Notes: generated by a model from the letters alone, not told the origin. Shown: positions 9,177-18,614, numbered from the stretch's first letter. The stretch: 64,000 bases of DNA from Tumebacillus lacus (GCF_026410385.1 NZ_JAPMLT010000015.1:1-64000), one strand, 5' to 3'. Made by a program: numbers and translations.

Positions 9177-10406
9177 ATGAGCCTGATCATTCAACAGACC
9201 TTCACCGTCCTGGAAAAAGGCACCGTCACCGCACCGCAAGGATACAAAGCGGCCGGTCTGCACGCCGGGATCAAGAAGAAACGCAAAGACATCGCCCTGA
9301 TCGTCTCGGAAGTGCCGGCCGCTGCGGCAGGCGTATTTACCACCAACCTCGTGCGGGCCGCGTGTGTTACGCAAAATGAGGCGCAACTGAAAGAGGTCCC
9401 GTACCTGCAGGCGATCGTCATCAACTCGGGCAACGCCAACGCCTGCACGGGCGCACAAGGAGAGGCGGACGCGCTGACGATGCGCAACCACACCGCCCAA
9501 GAACTCGGCCTGCCGGAGCATGGGGTCGCCATCGCGTCGACCGGCGTGATCGGGGTGCAGATGCCGATGGTGCCGCTGTTGGCGGGCATTTCCCAGGCAA
9601 CGGAGGAACTGAGCGTGGCGGGCGGCGAGGACTTTGCCCAAGCGATCCTCACCACCGACACCGGCTCCAAAGAGATCGCCGTCCAACTGACCGTCGACGG
9701 CCGCCTCGTCACGCTCGGCGGCGCGGCGAAAGGCTCGGGGATGATCCATCCGAACATGGCGACGATGCTGGCGTTTGTCACCACCGACGCGGCCGTCGAA
9801 CCGGCCGCGCTGCAAACGCTCCTGCGCCGCACGACCGACCAGACCTACAACCGCATCACCGTCGACGGCGACACGTCGACCAACGACATGGTGCTGGTGA
9901 TGGCGAACGGACTGGCGGGAAATGCGCCGCTTGGCGAACAACATCCGCAATGGGAGGAATTTGCCGCTGCGTTCCGCTATGTCTCGGAAAAGCTGGCGAA
10001 AGACATCGCCCGCGACGGCGAAGGCGCGACCAAGCTGATCGAAGTGATCGTGCAAGGCGCGGCCAGCGAACGGATCGCGTCGCAGATCGCCAAATCGATC
10101 ATCGGCTCTTCTCTGGTGAAAACGGCCGTCTACGGCGCCGATGCCAACTGGGGTCGCATCCTCGCGGCGGCCGGCTACTCCGGCGCGCCGTTCGACCCGG
10201 CACGCGTCGACATCTGGCTCGGCTCGATCCAAGTGGCGGAAGGCGGCATGGGCCTCCTCTTCGACGAAGAAGCGGCGAAAGAATATCTGCTCGGCGATCC
10301 GGTGACGATCACCGTCGATCTGCACCAAGGCGATCATGCGGCGACCGCATACGGCTGCGACCTGACGTATGATTATGTGCGGATCAACGCCAGCTACCGG
10401 ACGTGA
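9177..10406 (+). CDS. argJ: Bifunctional ornithine acetyltransferase / N-acetylglutamate synthase
   Basis: 409 aa. Moves the acetyl group from N-acetylornithine to glutamate, making the arginine pathway cyclic; bifunctional members also use acetyl-CoA. The autoproteolysis site is clear: KGSGMIHPNMATMLAF with Thr196 as the new N-terminal nucleophile of the beta chain. GGAGGAGG ribosome binding site. 11 bases separate it from argB. The presence of argJ explains why no argE/argA is needed here. Whether this copy is mono- or bifunctional cannot be read from the sequence. Confidence 0.96.
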   Translation: MSLIIQQTFTVLEKGTVTAPQGYKAAGLHAGIKKKRKDIALIVSEVPAAAAGVFTTNLVRAACVTQNEAQLKEVPYLQAIVINSGNANACTGAQGEADALTMRNHTAQELGLPEHGVAIASTGVIGVQMPMVPLLAGISQATEELSVAGGEDFAQAILTTDTGSKEIAVQLTVDGRLVTLGGAAKGSGMIHPNMATMLAFVTTDAAVEPAALQTLLRRTTDQTYNRITVDGDTSTNDMVLVMANGLAGNAPLGEQHPQWEEFAAAFRYVSEKLAKDIARDGEGATKLIEVIVQGAASERIASQIAKSIIGSSLVKTAVYGADANWGRILAAAGYSGAPFDPARVDIWLGSIQVAEGGMGLLFDEEAAKEYLLGDPVTITVDLHQGDHAATAYGCDLTYDYVRINASYRT

Positions 10407-10417
10407 GGTGAGAGAAC

Positions 10418-11221
10418 ATGCTCGTCATTAAATACGGCGGCTCGACGATCCGCACCGACGGATCACCCGATCCGGTGATCGGCGATATCATCGAGCTGCA
10501 CAAAAAAGGATTGCAGCCGGTCGTCGTCCACGGCGGCGGCAAGGCGATGTCCTCGCTGCTGGAACAGCTCGGGCACCGCTCACAGTTTCTCGACGGCTAC
10601 CGGGTCACGGACGACGTGACGCTGAAAGTGGCGGCGATGGTGCTGGGCGGCGACATGAACAAACGGCTCGTCGCGGCGTTTCAAGCGGCAGGCTCTGCGG
10701 CTGTCGGGATCACCGGCGTCGACGGCGGCCTGCTGACGGTGCAGAAAAAGCACCACTCAGGAGGTGACCTCGGCTTTGTCGGCGAGGTGGAAGCGGTCAA
10801 CGTCACGCTGATCCACGCGCTCGTCGCCGCCGGTTTCATTCCGGTGATCGCACCGCTTGGCGTCGATGCACAGGGCCAGATCTACAACATCAACGCCGAC
10901 AGCGCGGCAGGAGCCATCGCGGGGGCACTGGAAGCGGAAAAATTGTATCTGCTCACCGACGTGCCCGGCATCCTGCACGAGACGGAGGCAGGCAGGGAAC
11001 TGTTGCCGGGAGCGACTCCGGCGCTGATCGCCGACCTGATCGCCGACGGCACCATTTCCGGGGGAATGATCCCGAAGGTCGAGGCCTGCCTCGAAGCGCT
11101 CCGGCACGGGGCGGCGCACGTACACATCATCGACGGCAACGACCCGCACGCCTTGCTCCACGAAGCGTTGGATGGGCGGGGCGGCGGCACGATCATTCGA
11201 GGGGGAGAGTTGGCGAGATGA
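10418..11221 (+). CDS. argB: Acetylglutamate kinase
   Basis: 267 aa amino acid kinase family protein. Phosphorylates N-acetylglutamate with ATP. Visible are the N-terminal VIKYGGS, the glycine-rich VVVHGGGKAM nucleotide loop, GYRVTDD, and the C-terminal GGMIPKVEACLEAL with the conserved Lys. The length is that of the compact, B. subtilis-like form without the N-terminal helix of arginine-sensitive hexamers, so control is more likely transcriptional through the ARG box. The stop overlaps the argD start by four bases (ATGA). Confidence 0.96.
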   Translation: MLVIKYGGSTIRTDGSPDPVIGDIIELHKKGLQPVVVHGGGKAMSSLLEQLGHRSQFLDGYRVTDDVTLKVAAMVLGGDMNKRLVAAFQAAGSAAVGITGVDGGLLTVQKKHHSGGDLGFVGEVEAVNVTLIHALVAAGFIPVIAPLGVDAQGQIYNINADSAAGAIAGALEAEKLYLLTDVPGILHETEAGRELLPGATPALIADLIADGTISGGMIPKVEACLEALRHGAAHVHIIDGNDPHALLHEALDGRGGGTIIRGGELAR

Positions 11222-12372
11222 CACACTTGATGCAGACATACGGACGGTTTCCTGTTGCGTTTGTCAAAGGGGAGGGCATTCACCTCTACGACGCGGACGG
11301 CCGCGCCTATCTCGATTTCACCAGCGGCATCGCCGTCACGTCGCTCGGCCACGCGCATCCGAACGTGACCCGCGCCATCGCGGAGCAAGCGGCGACGCTT
11401 TTGCACACGTCCAACCTGTACGAGATCCCGCTGCAGGAGCAAGTCGCTGGTAAACTGACTGCGCTCTCCGGGCTCGACCGCGCCTTTTTCTGCAACTCCG
11501 GCGCGGAGGCCAACGAAGCGGCGATCAAACTGGCTCGCAAATACAGCACGGAGACATACGGCTCGCACAAATACGAGATCCTCACCCTCCACGAGAGCTT
11601 CCACGGTCGCACGATGGCGACGCTGACGGCGACGCCAAGACCAAAATTTCAAGAGGGATACGCCCCGCTGATGCCGGGTTTCCGCTATGTGGAGAAAGAC
11701 CTCGACGCCATCAAAGCGGCGCTGTCCGACCAGACCTGCGCGATCCTCGTCGAGACGGTGCAAGGCGAAGGCGGCGTCCTGCCGCTGGGTCGTGAATTCC
11801 TGCAAGGGCTGCGCGCGCTCTGCGATGAAAAGGGCATCCTGCTGCTCATCGACGAGGTGCAGACCGGCATCGGGCGGACCGGCACGCTGTTCGCTTTCGA
11901 GCAAGCGGGCATCCTGCCTGACATCGTCTCGCTGGCCAAAGCGCTCGGCAACGGCGTCCCGGTCGGCGCGATCCTCGCCAAAGAGCACGTCGCCGCCGCG
12001 TTCACGCCCGGGACGCACGGCTCCACATTTGGCGGCAACCCGCTGGCGATGGCGGCGGCCAACGCCGTGCTCGACACCATCGCCGAGGAGGGCCTGCTGG
12101 AGCACGTGCAGCAGATGGCCGCCTATTTGGAATCGCGCCTCGACGAGCTGGTCGCTGCCCACGACTTCATCCTGTCGCAACGCGGACACGGCCTGATCCG
12201 CGGCCTGCTCTTTGATCGTCCGGCGGGCCCTTTGGTGAGCAAGTGCCTCGAATACGGCCTGCTCGTCCTCACCGCCGGCGAAAAGACCCTGCGTTTCCTG
12301 CCGCCGCTGACGGTGACGGAGGCGGATATCGATCTGATGATGCAACTGTTGCAGGAAGCGCTTGCGGATTAA
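11218..12372 (+). CDS. argD: Acetylornithine aminotransferase
   Basis: 384 aa class III PLP aminotransferase converting N-acetylglutamate semialdehyde to N-acetylornithine. Seen: the SGAEANEAAIKLAR phosphate-binding block (93-107), the HESFHGRT segment, IDEVQTGIGRTG with the Asp that contacts the PLP ring nitrogen, and Lys241 in SLAKALGNG as the PLP-binding lysine. Last gene of the operon, translationally coupled to argB by ATGA overlap, and followed by a strong two-way terminator. No argF, argG or argH is in the window. Confidence 0.96.
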   Translation: MTHLMQTYGRFPVAFVKGEGIHLYDADGRAYLDFTSGIAVTSLGHAHPNVTRAIAEQAATLLHTSNLYEIPLQEQVAGKLTALSGLDRAFFCNSGAEANEAAIKLARKYSTETYGSHKYEILTLHESFHGRTMATLTATPRPKFQEGYAPLMPGFRYVEKDLDAIKAALSDQTCAILVETVQGEGGVLPLGREFLQGLRALCDEKGILLLIDEVQTGIGRTGTLFAFEQAGILPDIVSLAKALGNGVPVGAILAKEHVAAAFTPGTHGSTFGGNPLAMAAANAVLDTIAEEGLLEHVQQMAAYLESRLDELVAAHDFILSQRGHGLIRGLLFDRPAGPLVSKCLEYGLLVLTAGEKTLRFLPPLTVTEADIDLMMQLLQEALAD

Positions 12373-12386
12373 GGTAGTAGGATTTC

Positions 12387-12432
12387 AAAAAAGGTTCTCT
12401 CGAAAAATACTATCGAGAGAACCTTTTTTAGA
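12387..12432. terminator. Two-way terminator between argD and the AT-rich island
   Basis: A 17-bp perfect stem (A-run plus GGTTCTCTCGA paired with TCGAGAGAACC plus T-run) that can terminate transcription from either side. It marks the sharp change from GC-rich to AT-rich sequence. Confidence 0.85.
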
Positions 12433-12510
12433 AATTCTGTATAATAGAGTCTAAAGGGTGCGCCTGACCGAACAACTCAAGGAGTTTCTTGAAGAAACGA
12501 GGGAGAAAAA

Positions 12511-13416
12511 GTGCAACAATACCTTGCGGGTCGTCATAATTTTGATATTTTATCTGTAGAAAAAGATACTCCAATATCAGGAAAGTTGTTTGTTGACCAG
12601 AGACCGGATAAGGATTTAAAAGCAAAGCGTTTCGTAATTAACCATTCGACATTTGCAAACATGTCGTTTAAATCATCTAGTTTTATTGCAAGCAACCTAT
12701 CATTCTGTGTTTTTATTGGATGCTATTTCAGAAGAACTTACTTTGAGGCAACACTCTTTACTGGATGCAAATTTATTGATTGTGTTTTTGATGATATTAC
12801 CTTGGTTGGGTGCGATATGAGGTATTCAACGTTTGAGAATTGCTACATTGATTATGATGTACTTATTGGCTCTCTCCCGGTTCCGTCTAATATTAGGTGG
12901 AAAATGTGTACAAACCTTGCGCTTGAAAGTTTGCGTTCTGGCGATTCAGAACAATATAGGAAATATTTTTTTGAAGAAATGAAATCGAGCGAAGAGCATT
13001 ATTGGGACATGGTAATACAGAGGGGGAAGTGGTACAAGGACAAGTATGACACGGTAGATCGGTTCCTTGGCCTATTTAAGTTCACAAAAAGCAAAATGTC
13101 AAAGTATCTTTGGGGGTATGGTGAAAAAATTAGCCACCTTGTTATTGTGATACTTTCAGTTATACTTATTTTTTCGGTAATTTATTATGCTCAAGTGGAT
13201 GTTTTTAAAGAAGCTAATAGTTCAACCGCTGCTGCAAAATCTCTAGACTTCTCAGAAAGTTTATATCTAAGCTTCTGCAACTTCATAACGATTACTTCTG
13301 ACTTCACAACTAACAATGCATTTGTCCGATTAATCACCGCTATAGAAGGAGTCTTAGGAGTGGTTTTGATGGGGTTCTTTGTTGCTGCCTTGTTCAGATT
13401 TATCAATAGGAGGTAG
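12511..13416 (+). CDS. Pentapeptide-repeat protein with C-terminal ion-channel-like membrane domain
   Basis: 301 aa from GTG 12511, five bases after GAGGGAG. Residues ~40-115 are pentapeptide repeats (phenylalanine every fifth position, e.g. STFANMSFKSSSF and CKFIDCVFDD), which fold as a four-sided beta helix. A charged linker (130-205) leads to two membrane helices (about 209-229 and 270-297) flanking a pore-loop-like stretch SLYLSFCNFITITSD, as in two-helix K+ channel domains, but without the GYGD filter. AT-rich codon use is unlike the neighbours. First of three tightly packed genes. A channel-type effector is inference; the cargo is unknown. A TATAAT box lies at 12440-12445. Confidence 0.7.
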   Translation: MQQYLAGRHNFDILSVEKDTPISGKLFVDQRPDKDLKAKRFVINHSTFANMSFKSSSFIASNLSFCVFIGCYFRRTYFEATLFTGCKFIDCVFDDITLVGCDMRYSTFENCYIDYDVLIGSLPVPSNIRWKMCTNLALESLRSGDSEQYRKYFFEEMKSSEEHYWDMVIQRGKWYKDKYDTVDRFLGLFKFTKSKMSKYLWGYGEKISHLVIVILSVILIFSVIYYAQVDVFKEANSSTAAAKSLDFSESLYLSFCNFITITSDFTTNNAFVRLITAIEGVLGVVLMGFFVAALFRFINRR

Positions 13417-13424
13417 TGGTTAAA

Positions 13425-14183
13425 ATGATACAGTTTTCGGTGTTAGGTGAAACGTATCGTTTGGCAACTGATATTGAGGCGATTTGTTTGTTTGGCTCGG
13501 TTGCAAGAGGTGACAATGATGAAAATAGTGACATTGACTTGCTTATCGTTGTTGAAGATTGTGATGAGCAGAGCCTAATTGACTACAAAGCAAAAATAAT
13601 CGAGGAACTCAACGTACCGTATCATTGGGTTTCTTTGTATCGAAAGTCATCAATAATAGACATGCACCGATATGGCTCCTATTTTCTTTGGCATGTGAAA
13701 ACAGAGGGCAAGATTCTTTTTTCGAAAAATGGTTTCTTAGAGAAGGTCTTTACGGACCTCCCACCATATAATAAAACAAGAGAAAACCTTACTGATTATC
13801 TAGAGGTGTGTAGAGATATAGAAAGCTCCTTGGAAAGAGATTCGCTTACTTTGGGATATGATTTATCAATTCTTGCTTCAATAGCCCGAAACACATGTAT
13901 TGCGATTAGTTATTTGTTTGGCGAGTTGGATTTTGGAAGAATTACATGTGTGGAAAAATGTTTGAAATTCCTCGGAGCCCAATTTCCGTTTAGTTTGGGG
14001 GAGTATGAGGAACTTTATAAATATCGTATAATGGAAACAAGGGGATATGGAGTGGTGACCCATATTTCGGATATCGATAAAGAGCTTTATGTAAGAGAGT
14101 GGTTGTTGAAGATCGAATCACTGCTCAATGTTGCATTGAAAATCGAAAAAGAAAGGGGAGTTGGGAATGATGATCAAAGATAG
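13425..14183 (+). CDS. Nucleotidyltransferase-domain protein (pol-beta superfamily) with helical C-terminus
   Basis: 252 aa from ATG 13425, ten bases after AGGAGGT; a GTG at 13416 lies too close to that site. Residues 20-42 carry the nucleotidyltransferase signature: G24-S25 in LFGSVARGD, then S35-D36-I-D38-LLIV, two of the three catalytic Asp. The rest (about 110-250) is predicted helical and includes an IARNTCIAISYLF helix reminiscent of HEPN partners, but I cannot see a clear HEPN RX4-6H motif. It could transfer a nucleotide to a protein or small molecule, as in MNT toxin-antitoxin modules or aminoglycoside enzymes. Its start lies 8 bases after the channel gene and its end overlaps the next gene. 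Confidence 0.7.
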   Translation: MIQFSVLGETYRLATDIEAICLFGSVARGDNDENSDIDLLIVVEDCDEQSLIDYKAKIIEELNVPYHWVSLYRKSSIIDMHRYGSYFLWHVKTEGKILFSKNGFLEKVFTDLPPYNKTRENLTDYLEVCRDIESSLERDSLTLGYDLSILASIARNTCIAISYLFGELDFGRITCVEKCLKFLGAQFPFSLGEYEELYKYRIMETRGYGVVTHISDIDKELYVREWLLKIESLLNVALKIEKERGVGNDDQR

Positions 14184-14454
14184 AGAAGTTGTCCTGAATG
14201 AAATCGATACTGTTCTTGAGTCGGGTAATCTAAGACCATATGTTTTTAGAACAAGATTAGAAAGAGTCTTGGTTAGAATCACTGCATTATTGGAGGATAA
14301 CAATAAAAAGGCAGAGGTAGTAAGCAAATGCAATGATATCAGGAGAAAACTTAACTACATCTCTGATAAGAGCAACCAAACTCCCGATGGCACTCTGAAC
14401 AGTTACATTTTCCTAAAAGGTGAAATTGAGTCGCTCAAACAAATGGTGAAGTAG
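14167..14454 (+). CDS. Small protein of unknown function in the AT-rich island
   Basis: 95 aa from ATG 14167 (an adjacent ATG at 14170 is also possible); AAAGGGGAG lies six bases upstream. It overlaps the end of the nucleotidyltransferase gene by 17 bases, so the two are probably translationally coupled. The protein is highly charged and likely all-helical, with no membrane segment and no motif I recognise. It could be a partner or antitoxin-like subunit of the upstream enzyme; this is inference from coupling only. Confidence 0.55.
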   Translation: MMIKDREVVLNEIDTVLESGNLRPYVFRTRLERVLVRITALLEDNNKKAEVVSKCNDIRRKLNYISDKSNQTPDGTLNSYIFLKGEIESLKQMVK

Positions 14455-14512
14455 GTTCTCTACATTGCATAGATAATGAATGTTTCGTTTCTAAATAAAC
14501 ATTCCTGAAGGT

Positions 14513-14546
14513 AAAGTGTGTAGATTATTCCTACACGCTTTTTCCA
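14513..14546 (+). terminator. Terminator of the AT-rich island operon
   Basis: AAAGTGTGTAG (14513-14523) pairs with CTACACGCTTT (14531-14541, one G-T pair), followed by T residues. Confidence 0.75.
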
Positions 14547-14630
14547 TTAGGAATGATGAAGGTGGTTGCGTGATAATCGGGGTATACCTCAAACGGGATT
14601 GTGAAGATGTGTTATTCGATTGTTAAGTCT

Positions 14631-14664
14631 AATCCCTCAAGTCACTGCTTGAGGGATTTTTTTC
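14631..14664 (+). terminator. Terminator upstream of the ABC transporter operon
   Basis: AATCCCTCAAG (14631-14641) pairs perfectly with CTTGAGGGATT (14648-14658), then a T-run. It lies ~100 bases before the first ABC gene and may be an attenuator or the end of an unrecognised transcript. Confidence 0.7.
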
Positions 14665-14758
14665 TGTCCCTGAAACGGCTGTAACCATCGTGGCGACCAT
14701 AGTGTCAGAAACATTAGAAAATAACGAGAATAGAGACACAAAAAAGGTGGGGGACGAT

Positions 14759-15772
14759 GTGGGGCATCTGTTGGAAGTGCGCGATCTGAGCATCGCGTTT
14801 CGCAAACTAGAGAAAAAGAGCAAAGATCTCCCGCTCACTCCGGGGATCGACAACGTGTCGATCACGCTGCAAAAAGGGGAGACGCTCGGTCTCGTCGGTG
14901 AGTCGGGCTGCGGCAAAACGCTGTCGTCGCTGGCGGTGATGGGACTTTTGCCCGACAGCGCGGCGGTGACCGGGGGGCGGATCGGCTTTGACGGGGAGGA
15001 CCTGCTCGAACTGCCGGAGCGCGACCGCAACAAAGTGCGCGGGGCACGGATCGGCATGATCTTTCAAGACCCGATGACCTCGCTGTCGCCGTACTACACG
15101 GTCGGCAACCAGATCATGGAGGGCATGCGCTACCATCTCGCCCTCTCGAAAAAACAGGCTCGCAAGCGCGGCCTGGAACTGCTGCAAAAAGTCGGCATCC
15201 CGGCGCCCGAGCGCGTCTTTGATGAATATCCGAGCCAACTGTCCGGCGGCATGCGCCAACGGGTGATGATCGCCATCGCGATCTCCTGTGAGCCGGACCT
15301 GCTGATCGCCGACGAGCCGACCACCGCGCTCGACGTGACGACGCAGGCGCAGATCTTGGAACTGTTACACCATTTGCAAAAAGAAAACGGCATGGCGATG
15401 ATCCTGATCTCTCACGATCTCGGAGTGATCGCCGAGATGTGCCAGCGGGTCATCGTGATGTACGCGGGCCAAGTGATCGAAGAAGGCCGCACCCGCGAGC
15501 TGTTCCACGACCCGGCGCATCCGTACACGCAGGCTCTGCTCGCCGCCACGCCGCGCCTCGATACCAAGCAGGAGCGATTTTACCAGATCCCCGGCCAAGT
15601 GCCGCCGCCGTCCGAGTGGGGCGCGGCCTGCCGCTTCCTGGCCCGCTGCCCGAAGGCGACGCACGAGTGCCAACACGCGCCGAGCCTGCTCACCCTCGGC
15701 GGCGGACGTCAGGCTCGCTGCTGGTACGCAGGCGACACCTCCACCGGGCGAGAGGAGGCGCGACGCGCATGA
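14759..15772 (+). CDS. Peptide/nickel-type ABC transporter ATPase (DppD/OppD-like)
   Basis: 337 aa from GTG 14759, a few bases after AGGTGGGG; a GTG at 14690 lacks such a site. Walker [10 protein letters not shown]-loop [10 protein letters not shown], signature LSGGMRQRV, Walker [14 protein letters not shown]-loop SHDL. The C-terminal oligopeptide-type extension [14 protein letters not shown] leading to a Cys-containing segment ([14 protein letters not shown]) is typical of DppD/OppD, where it can bind an iron-sulfur cluster. First of four overlapping genes; energises uptake (or export) of peptides, metals or similar. Stop overlaps the next start (ATGA). Confidence 0.92.
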   Translation: MGHLLEVRDLSIAFRKLEKKSKDLPLTPGIDNVSITLQKGETLGLVGESGCGKTLSSLAVMGLLPDSAAVTGGRIGFDGEDLLELPERDRNKVRGARIGMIFQDPMTSLSPYYTVGNQIMEGMRYHLALSKKQARKRGLELLQKVGIPAPERVFDEYPSQLSGGMRQRVMIAIAISCEPDLLIADEPTTALDVTTQAQILELLHHLQKENGMAMILISHDLGVIAEMCQRVIVMYAGQVIEEGRTRELFHDPAHPYTQALLAATPRLDTKQERFYQIPGQVPPPSEWGAACRFLARCPKATHECQHAPSLLTLGGGRQARCWYAGDTSTGREEARRA

Positions 15773-16746
15773 CCGAGCCGCTGTTGTCCGTTCGCGATCT
15801 GAAGATGCATTTTCCACTGAAAAAAGGGTTTCGCCGCACCGGCACGGTCTATGCGGTCGACGGCGTCTCCTTTGACCTCCGCAAAGGGGAGACGCTCGCC
15901 CTCGTCGGCGAGTCCGGCTGCGGCAAATCGACGACCGGCCGCACCGTGCTCCGCCTCGAAGAAGCGACGGCCGGTTCGATCCGCTTTGAAGGTCGCGACG
16001 TGCGTGCCCTGTCCAAAAAAGAGCTGTTCACTTTGCGCCGCGACATGCAGATCGTCTTTCAAGACGCGTATTCATTTCTCAACCCGCGCCTGACGATCGG
16101 AGAGGCGATCGCCGAGCCGATGGAAGTTCACGGCCTCTATGACCGCGCCGAACGCGCCCGCCGCGTCGAGGAGCTGCTCGACATCGTCGGGCTGAGCCCC
16201 GCCTATGCCAAACGCTACCCGCACGAGTGCTCCGGCGGCCAACGCCAGCGTCTCGGCATCGCCCGTGCGCTGACGTTGCAGCCCAAGCTGATCGTCGCCG
16301 ATGAGCCGGTGTCCGCGCTCGACGTGTCGGTGCAGTCGCAGGTGCTCAATCTGTTTCAAGACCTCAAGGAGCGATTTGGCCTGTCCTATCTCTTCATCTC
16401 CCACGACCTGTCTGTCGTCCGCCACGTCGCCGACCGAGTGGCCGTGATGTATCTCGGCAAAATCGTCGAACTGGGCACCGCCGAGCAGGTGTTTGGCGAG
16501 ACGGCGCATCCCTACACCAAGGCGCTGCTGTCCGCCGTGCCGCAGCATGAGGTGGCCGTCGCCCGCGAGCGGATCGTGCTGCAGGGCGAGGTCCCGAGCC
16601 CGATCCAACCGCCGAGCGGGTGTGCGTTCCATACCCGCTGCCCGGTTGCCACCGAGCTGTGCCGCGTGTCGGTGCCCGCTTTGGACGAGATCACGGAGGG
16701 GCATTTCACCGCCTGCCACTACGTCGAAAAGGGGGTGTCGGCATGA
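15769..16746 (+). CDS. Peptide/nickel-type ABC transporter ATPase (DppF/OppF-like)
   Basis: 325 aa, ATG 15769 overlapping the previous stop and preceded by AGAGGAGG. Walker [11 protein letters not shown]-loop [13 protein letters not shown], signature CSGGQRQRL, Walker [26 protein letters not shown]. The C-terminal oligo/dipeptide extension [15 protein letters not shown] carries the usual Cys residues. Pairs with the preceding ATPase to form the heterodimeric motor. Overlaps the next gene by ATGA. Confidence 0.92.
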   Translation: MTEPLLSVRDLKMHFPLKKGFRRTGTVYAVDGVSFDLRKGETLALVGESGCGKSTTGRTVLRLEEATAGSIRFEGRDVRALSKKELFTLRRDMQIVFQDAYSFLNPRLTIGEAIAEPMEVHGLYDRAERARRVEELLDIVGLSPAYAKRYPHECSGGQRQRLGIARALTLQPKLIVADEPVSALDVSVQSQVLNLFQDLKERFGLSYLFISHDLSVVRHVADRVAVMYLGKIVELGTAEQVFGETAHPYTKALLSAVPQHEVAVARERIVLQGEVPSPIQPPSGCAFHTRCPVATELCRVSVPALDEITEGHFTACHYVEKGVSA

Positions 16747-17669
16747 GAACGCTGGCAAAGATCGGCTGGACCCTCGGCCGCAATCTGATCGGCTTTCTGG
16801 TGATCTCGCTGTTGATCTCCTTGATCGCCTTTGTGCCGATGGCGGTGGATATCAAGCCGGGCCTGCAGGACACCTGGAGCTTTAACGCGAGCCTCTACCA
16901 ACGCGAGGTCGCCTCCTTTGTCACCGGTCTTGTCAAAGGCGATCTCGGCGAGGTCCCGCAGCGGTTGCGCTGGATGGAGACGCAGCCGAACGGACTGCTC
17001 TCCGTCGTGCAAAATCTGGTCGAGCGCTCCGTGCGCACCTTGATCCCCGCCGTGATCTTTGGCGTCGGTGTCGGCGTGCTGCTGGCGGCTGCCACCGCCT
17101 TTTTGCCCGCGTGGGCCAAACGGGTGCTCGGCACGTCCAATCAGATCCTCTTCTCCGTGCCCGACCTGCTGATCATCTTCGTCCTCCAATACCTGGCGAT
17201 CCAACTGGACAAATGGGCCGGTTCGCCGATCATTCAGGTCGTCGAGATCGCCGGCCGACCCGCGCTGGTCCTGCCGATCGCCTGCGTGGCGACGCCGATC
17301 GCCGCTTACATCTACCGCTACACGGTGCAAGCCTGCGCGGAAGCCGCTTCTCAGGAATACGTGCGCACCGCCCGGGCCAAAGGATTGCCCAACTCGATCC
17401 TCTTTTTCAAGCACATTCTGCGTCCGGCCTGCGACTCGATCCTCGCCGTCACGCCGAAGATGGTCGCCGTGGCCGCCTCTTCGCTCCTGATCGTCGAGCG
17501 GCTGTTCAACATCGTCGGCATCACTAACCTGTTCACGCACAGCGTGCGCGTGCCCTTTATCGCCAAAATGCTGGCCACCGTGCTGATCGTGCTGGCAGCC
17601 GTCGTGTTTCTCACCAATATCACCACAGGGCTCCTGCGGCTGTGGATCAATCCGGCCTTGAGAAAGTGA
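16743..17669 (+). CDS. ABC transporter permease (DppB/OppB-like)
   Basis: 308 aa with about six hydrophobic segments. The permease coupling loop is visible as [29 protein letters not shown] (the EAA motif, AA---G---------P) around residues 200-230. First permease of the pair; starts by ATGA overlap with the ATPase gene. The extracytoplasmic loop after helix 1 (about 38-85) is short of the usual OppB length, and the protein is not a close textbook OppB. Substrate unknown. Confidence 0.88.
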   Translation: MRTLAKIGWTLGRNLIGFLVISLLISLIAFVPMAVDIKPGLQDTWSFNASLYQREVASFVTGLVKGDLGEVPQRLRWMETQPNGLLSVVQNLVERSVRTLIPAVIFGVGVGVLLAAATAFLPAWAKRVLGTSNQILFSVPDLLIIFVLQYLAIQLDKWAGSPIIQVVEIAGRPALVLPIACVATPIAAYIYRYTVQACAEAASQEYVRTARAKGLPNSILFFKHILRPACDSILAVTPKMVAVAASSLLIVERLFNIVGITNLFTHSVRVPFIAKMLATVLIVLAAVVFLTNITTGLLRLWINPALRK

Positions 17670-17679
17670 GGGGAGACAA

Positions 17680-18597
17680 ATGACTCAGACTTGGAATCGT
17701 TCGCTGATCCTTGGCGTCGGCGGGACACTGGTCCTGCTGTTCGTCATCCTGTTCGGTCCGCTGCTGGCTCCCTACACGATGGAGCACTTCGGTTTGTTTC
17801 AAACGATCACCATGCCGGACGGCACGCCGAAGATGGCGTCGGCTCCCTTCCCGCCGTCCAAAGACTATCCCCTCGGCACCGATCTCACCGGCCGCGACAT
17901 CCTCTCGATCCTCTTGCTCGGCGCGAGAGTGACCGTCACGTTTGCTGTCGTCGTGGCTTTGGTGCGCATCGTGTTCGGGTTTCCGCTGGGGTATCTGTGC
18001 GCGATGTTCCCGCGCACCGTCGGCTGGGCAAACGAAAAGCTGTCCACGGCGTTTACCACCGTGCCGGCCGTGATGTTCGTCGCCTTGCTGGCCGGGATCT
18101 TCAACCTGTCGGACGCGCTGACCCCGATGCAAAACATCGTCATGCTCGCCCTGCTGACCGCGCTGGTCGGGCTGTTCCCGTCGGCCAACGTCCTGCACAA
18201 AAAGATGGAGACGCTGATGCAGTCTCCGTTTCTGGAAGGGCAGCGGGCCATCGGCAGCGGCAGATGGCGCATCTTGCGCAAACACCTCCTGCCGCATCTG
18301 TCTTCGTACACGCTGGTGCTGTTCGTCAGCGAGATCGCGCAGGTGTTATGGCTGGTGACGCAGCTCGGATTTCTCTACATCTTTATCGGCGGTGCGATCT
18401 TTAACGAGGCCGGTCCGCCGAGCATGAGATATGCGCAGGAATGGGCGGGCAACATGGCGACGCAGATCCGCGCCATCCGCACGAGCACGATGGTGGTGCT
18501 CTATCCGGTGCTGGCGATGTCGTTTGCGATCCTCTCCTTCAATCTGCTGGCAGAAGGCATCCGCCAGCGCAACGACGCTCGCTGGGGGATCCGGTAA
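17680..18597 (+). CDS. ABC transporter permease (DppC/OppC-like)
   Basis: 305 aa, ATG 17680 after GAGGGGAG, ten bases from the previous gene. An N-terminal helix, a periplasm-side loop ending in KDYPLGTDLTGRDILSILLLGARV (the DppC hallmark G-TD--GRD----L--G-R), then four to five more helices. The EAA loop is seen as EGQRAIGSGRWRILRKHLLPH. Last gene of the operon. No solute-binding protein gene accompanies it, so the transporter either borrows one or recognises substrate directly. Confidence 0.88.
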   Translation: MTQTWNRSLILGVGGTLVLLFVILFGPLLAPYTMEHFGLFQTITMPDGTPKMASAPFPPSKDYPLGTDLTGRDILSILLLGARVTVTFAVVVALVRIVFGFPLGYLCAMFPRTVGWANEKLSTAFTTVPAVMFVALLAGIFNLSDALTPMQNIVMLALLTALVGLFPSANVLHKKMETLMQSPFLEGQRAIGSGRWRILRKHLLPHLSSYTLVLFVSEIAQVLWLVTQLGFLYIFIGGAIFNEAGPPSMRYAQEWAGNMATQIRAIRTSTMVVLYPVLAMSFAILSFNLLAEGIRQRNDARWGIR

Positions 18598-18614
18598 ACG
18601 CAAACACAGTCATG

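Larger units (their letters stand above)
14455..14758 (+). other. Intergenic stretch closing the AT-rich island
   Basis: About 300 bases without a supported gene. It holds two terminators (14513-14546 and 14631-14664) and then the upstream region of the ABC transporter operon, where base composition returns to GC-rich near 14760. No direct repeats, tRNA or integrase remnants are seen. Confidence 0.6.

Noticed and set aside
12387-14546. Mobile element with integrase and attachment sites
   Set aside because: Composition indicates foreign origin, but no integrase, transposase, direct repeats or tRNA target could be seen, so it is called an island only.
14631-14664. Attenuator or T-box before the ABC operon
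   Set aside because: A single terminator hairpin is visible, but no T-box sequence (TGGNACC) or other aptamer core is found.
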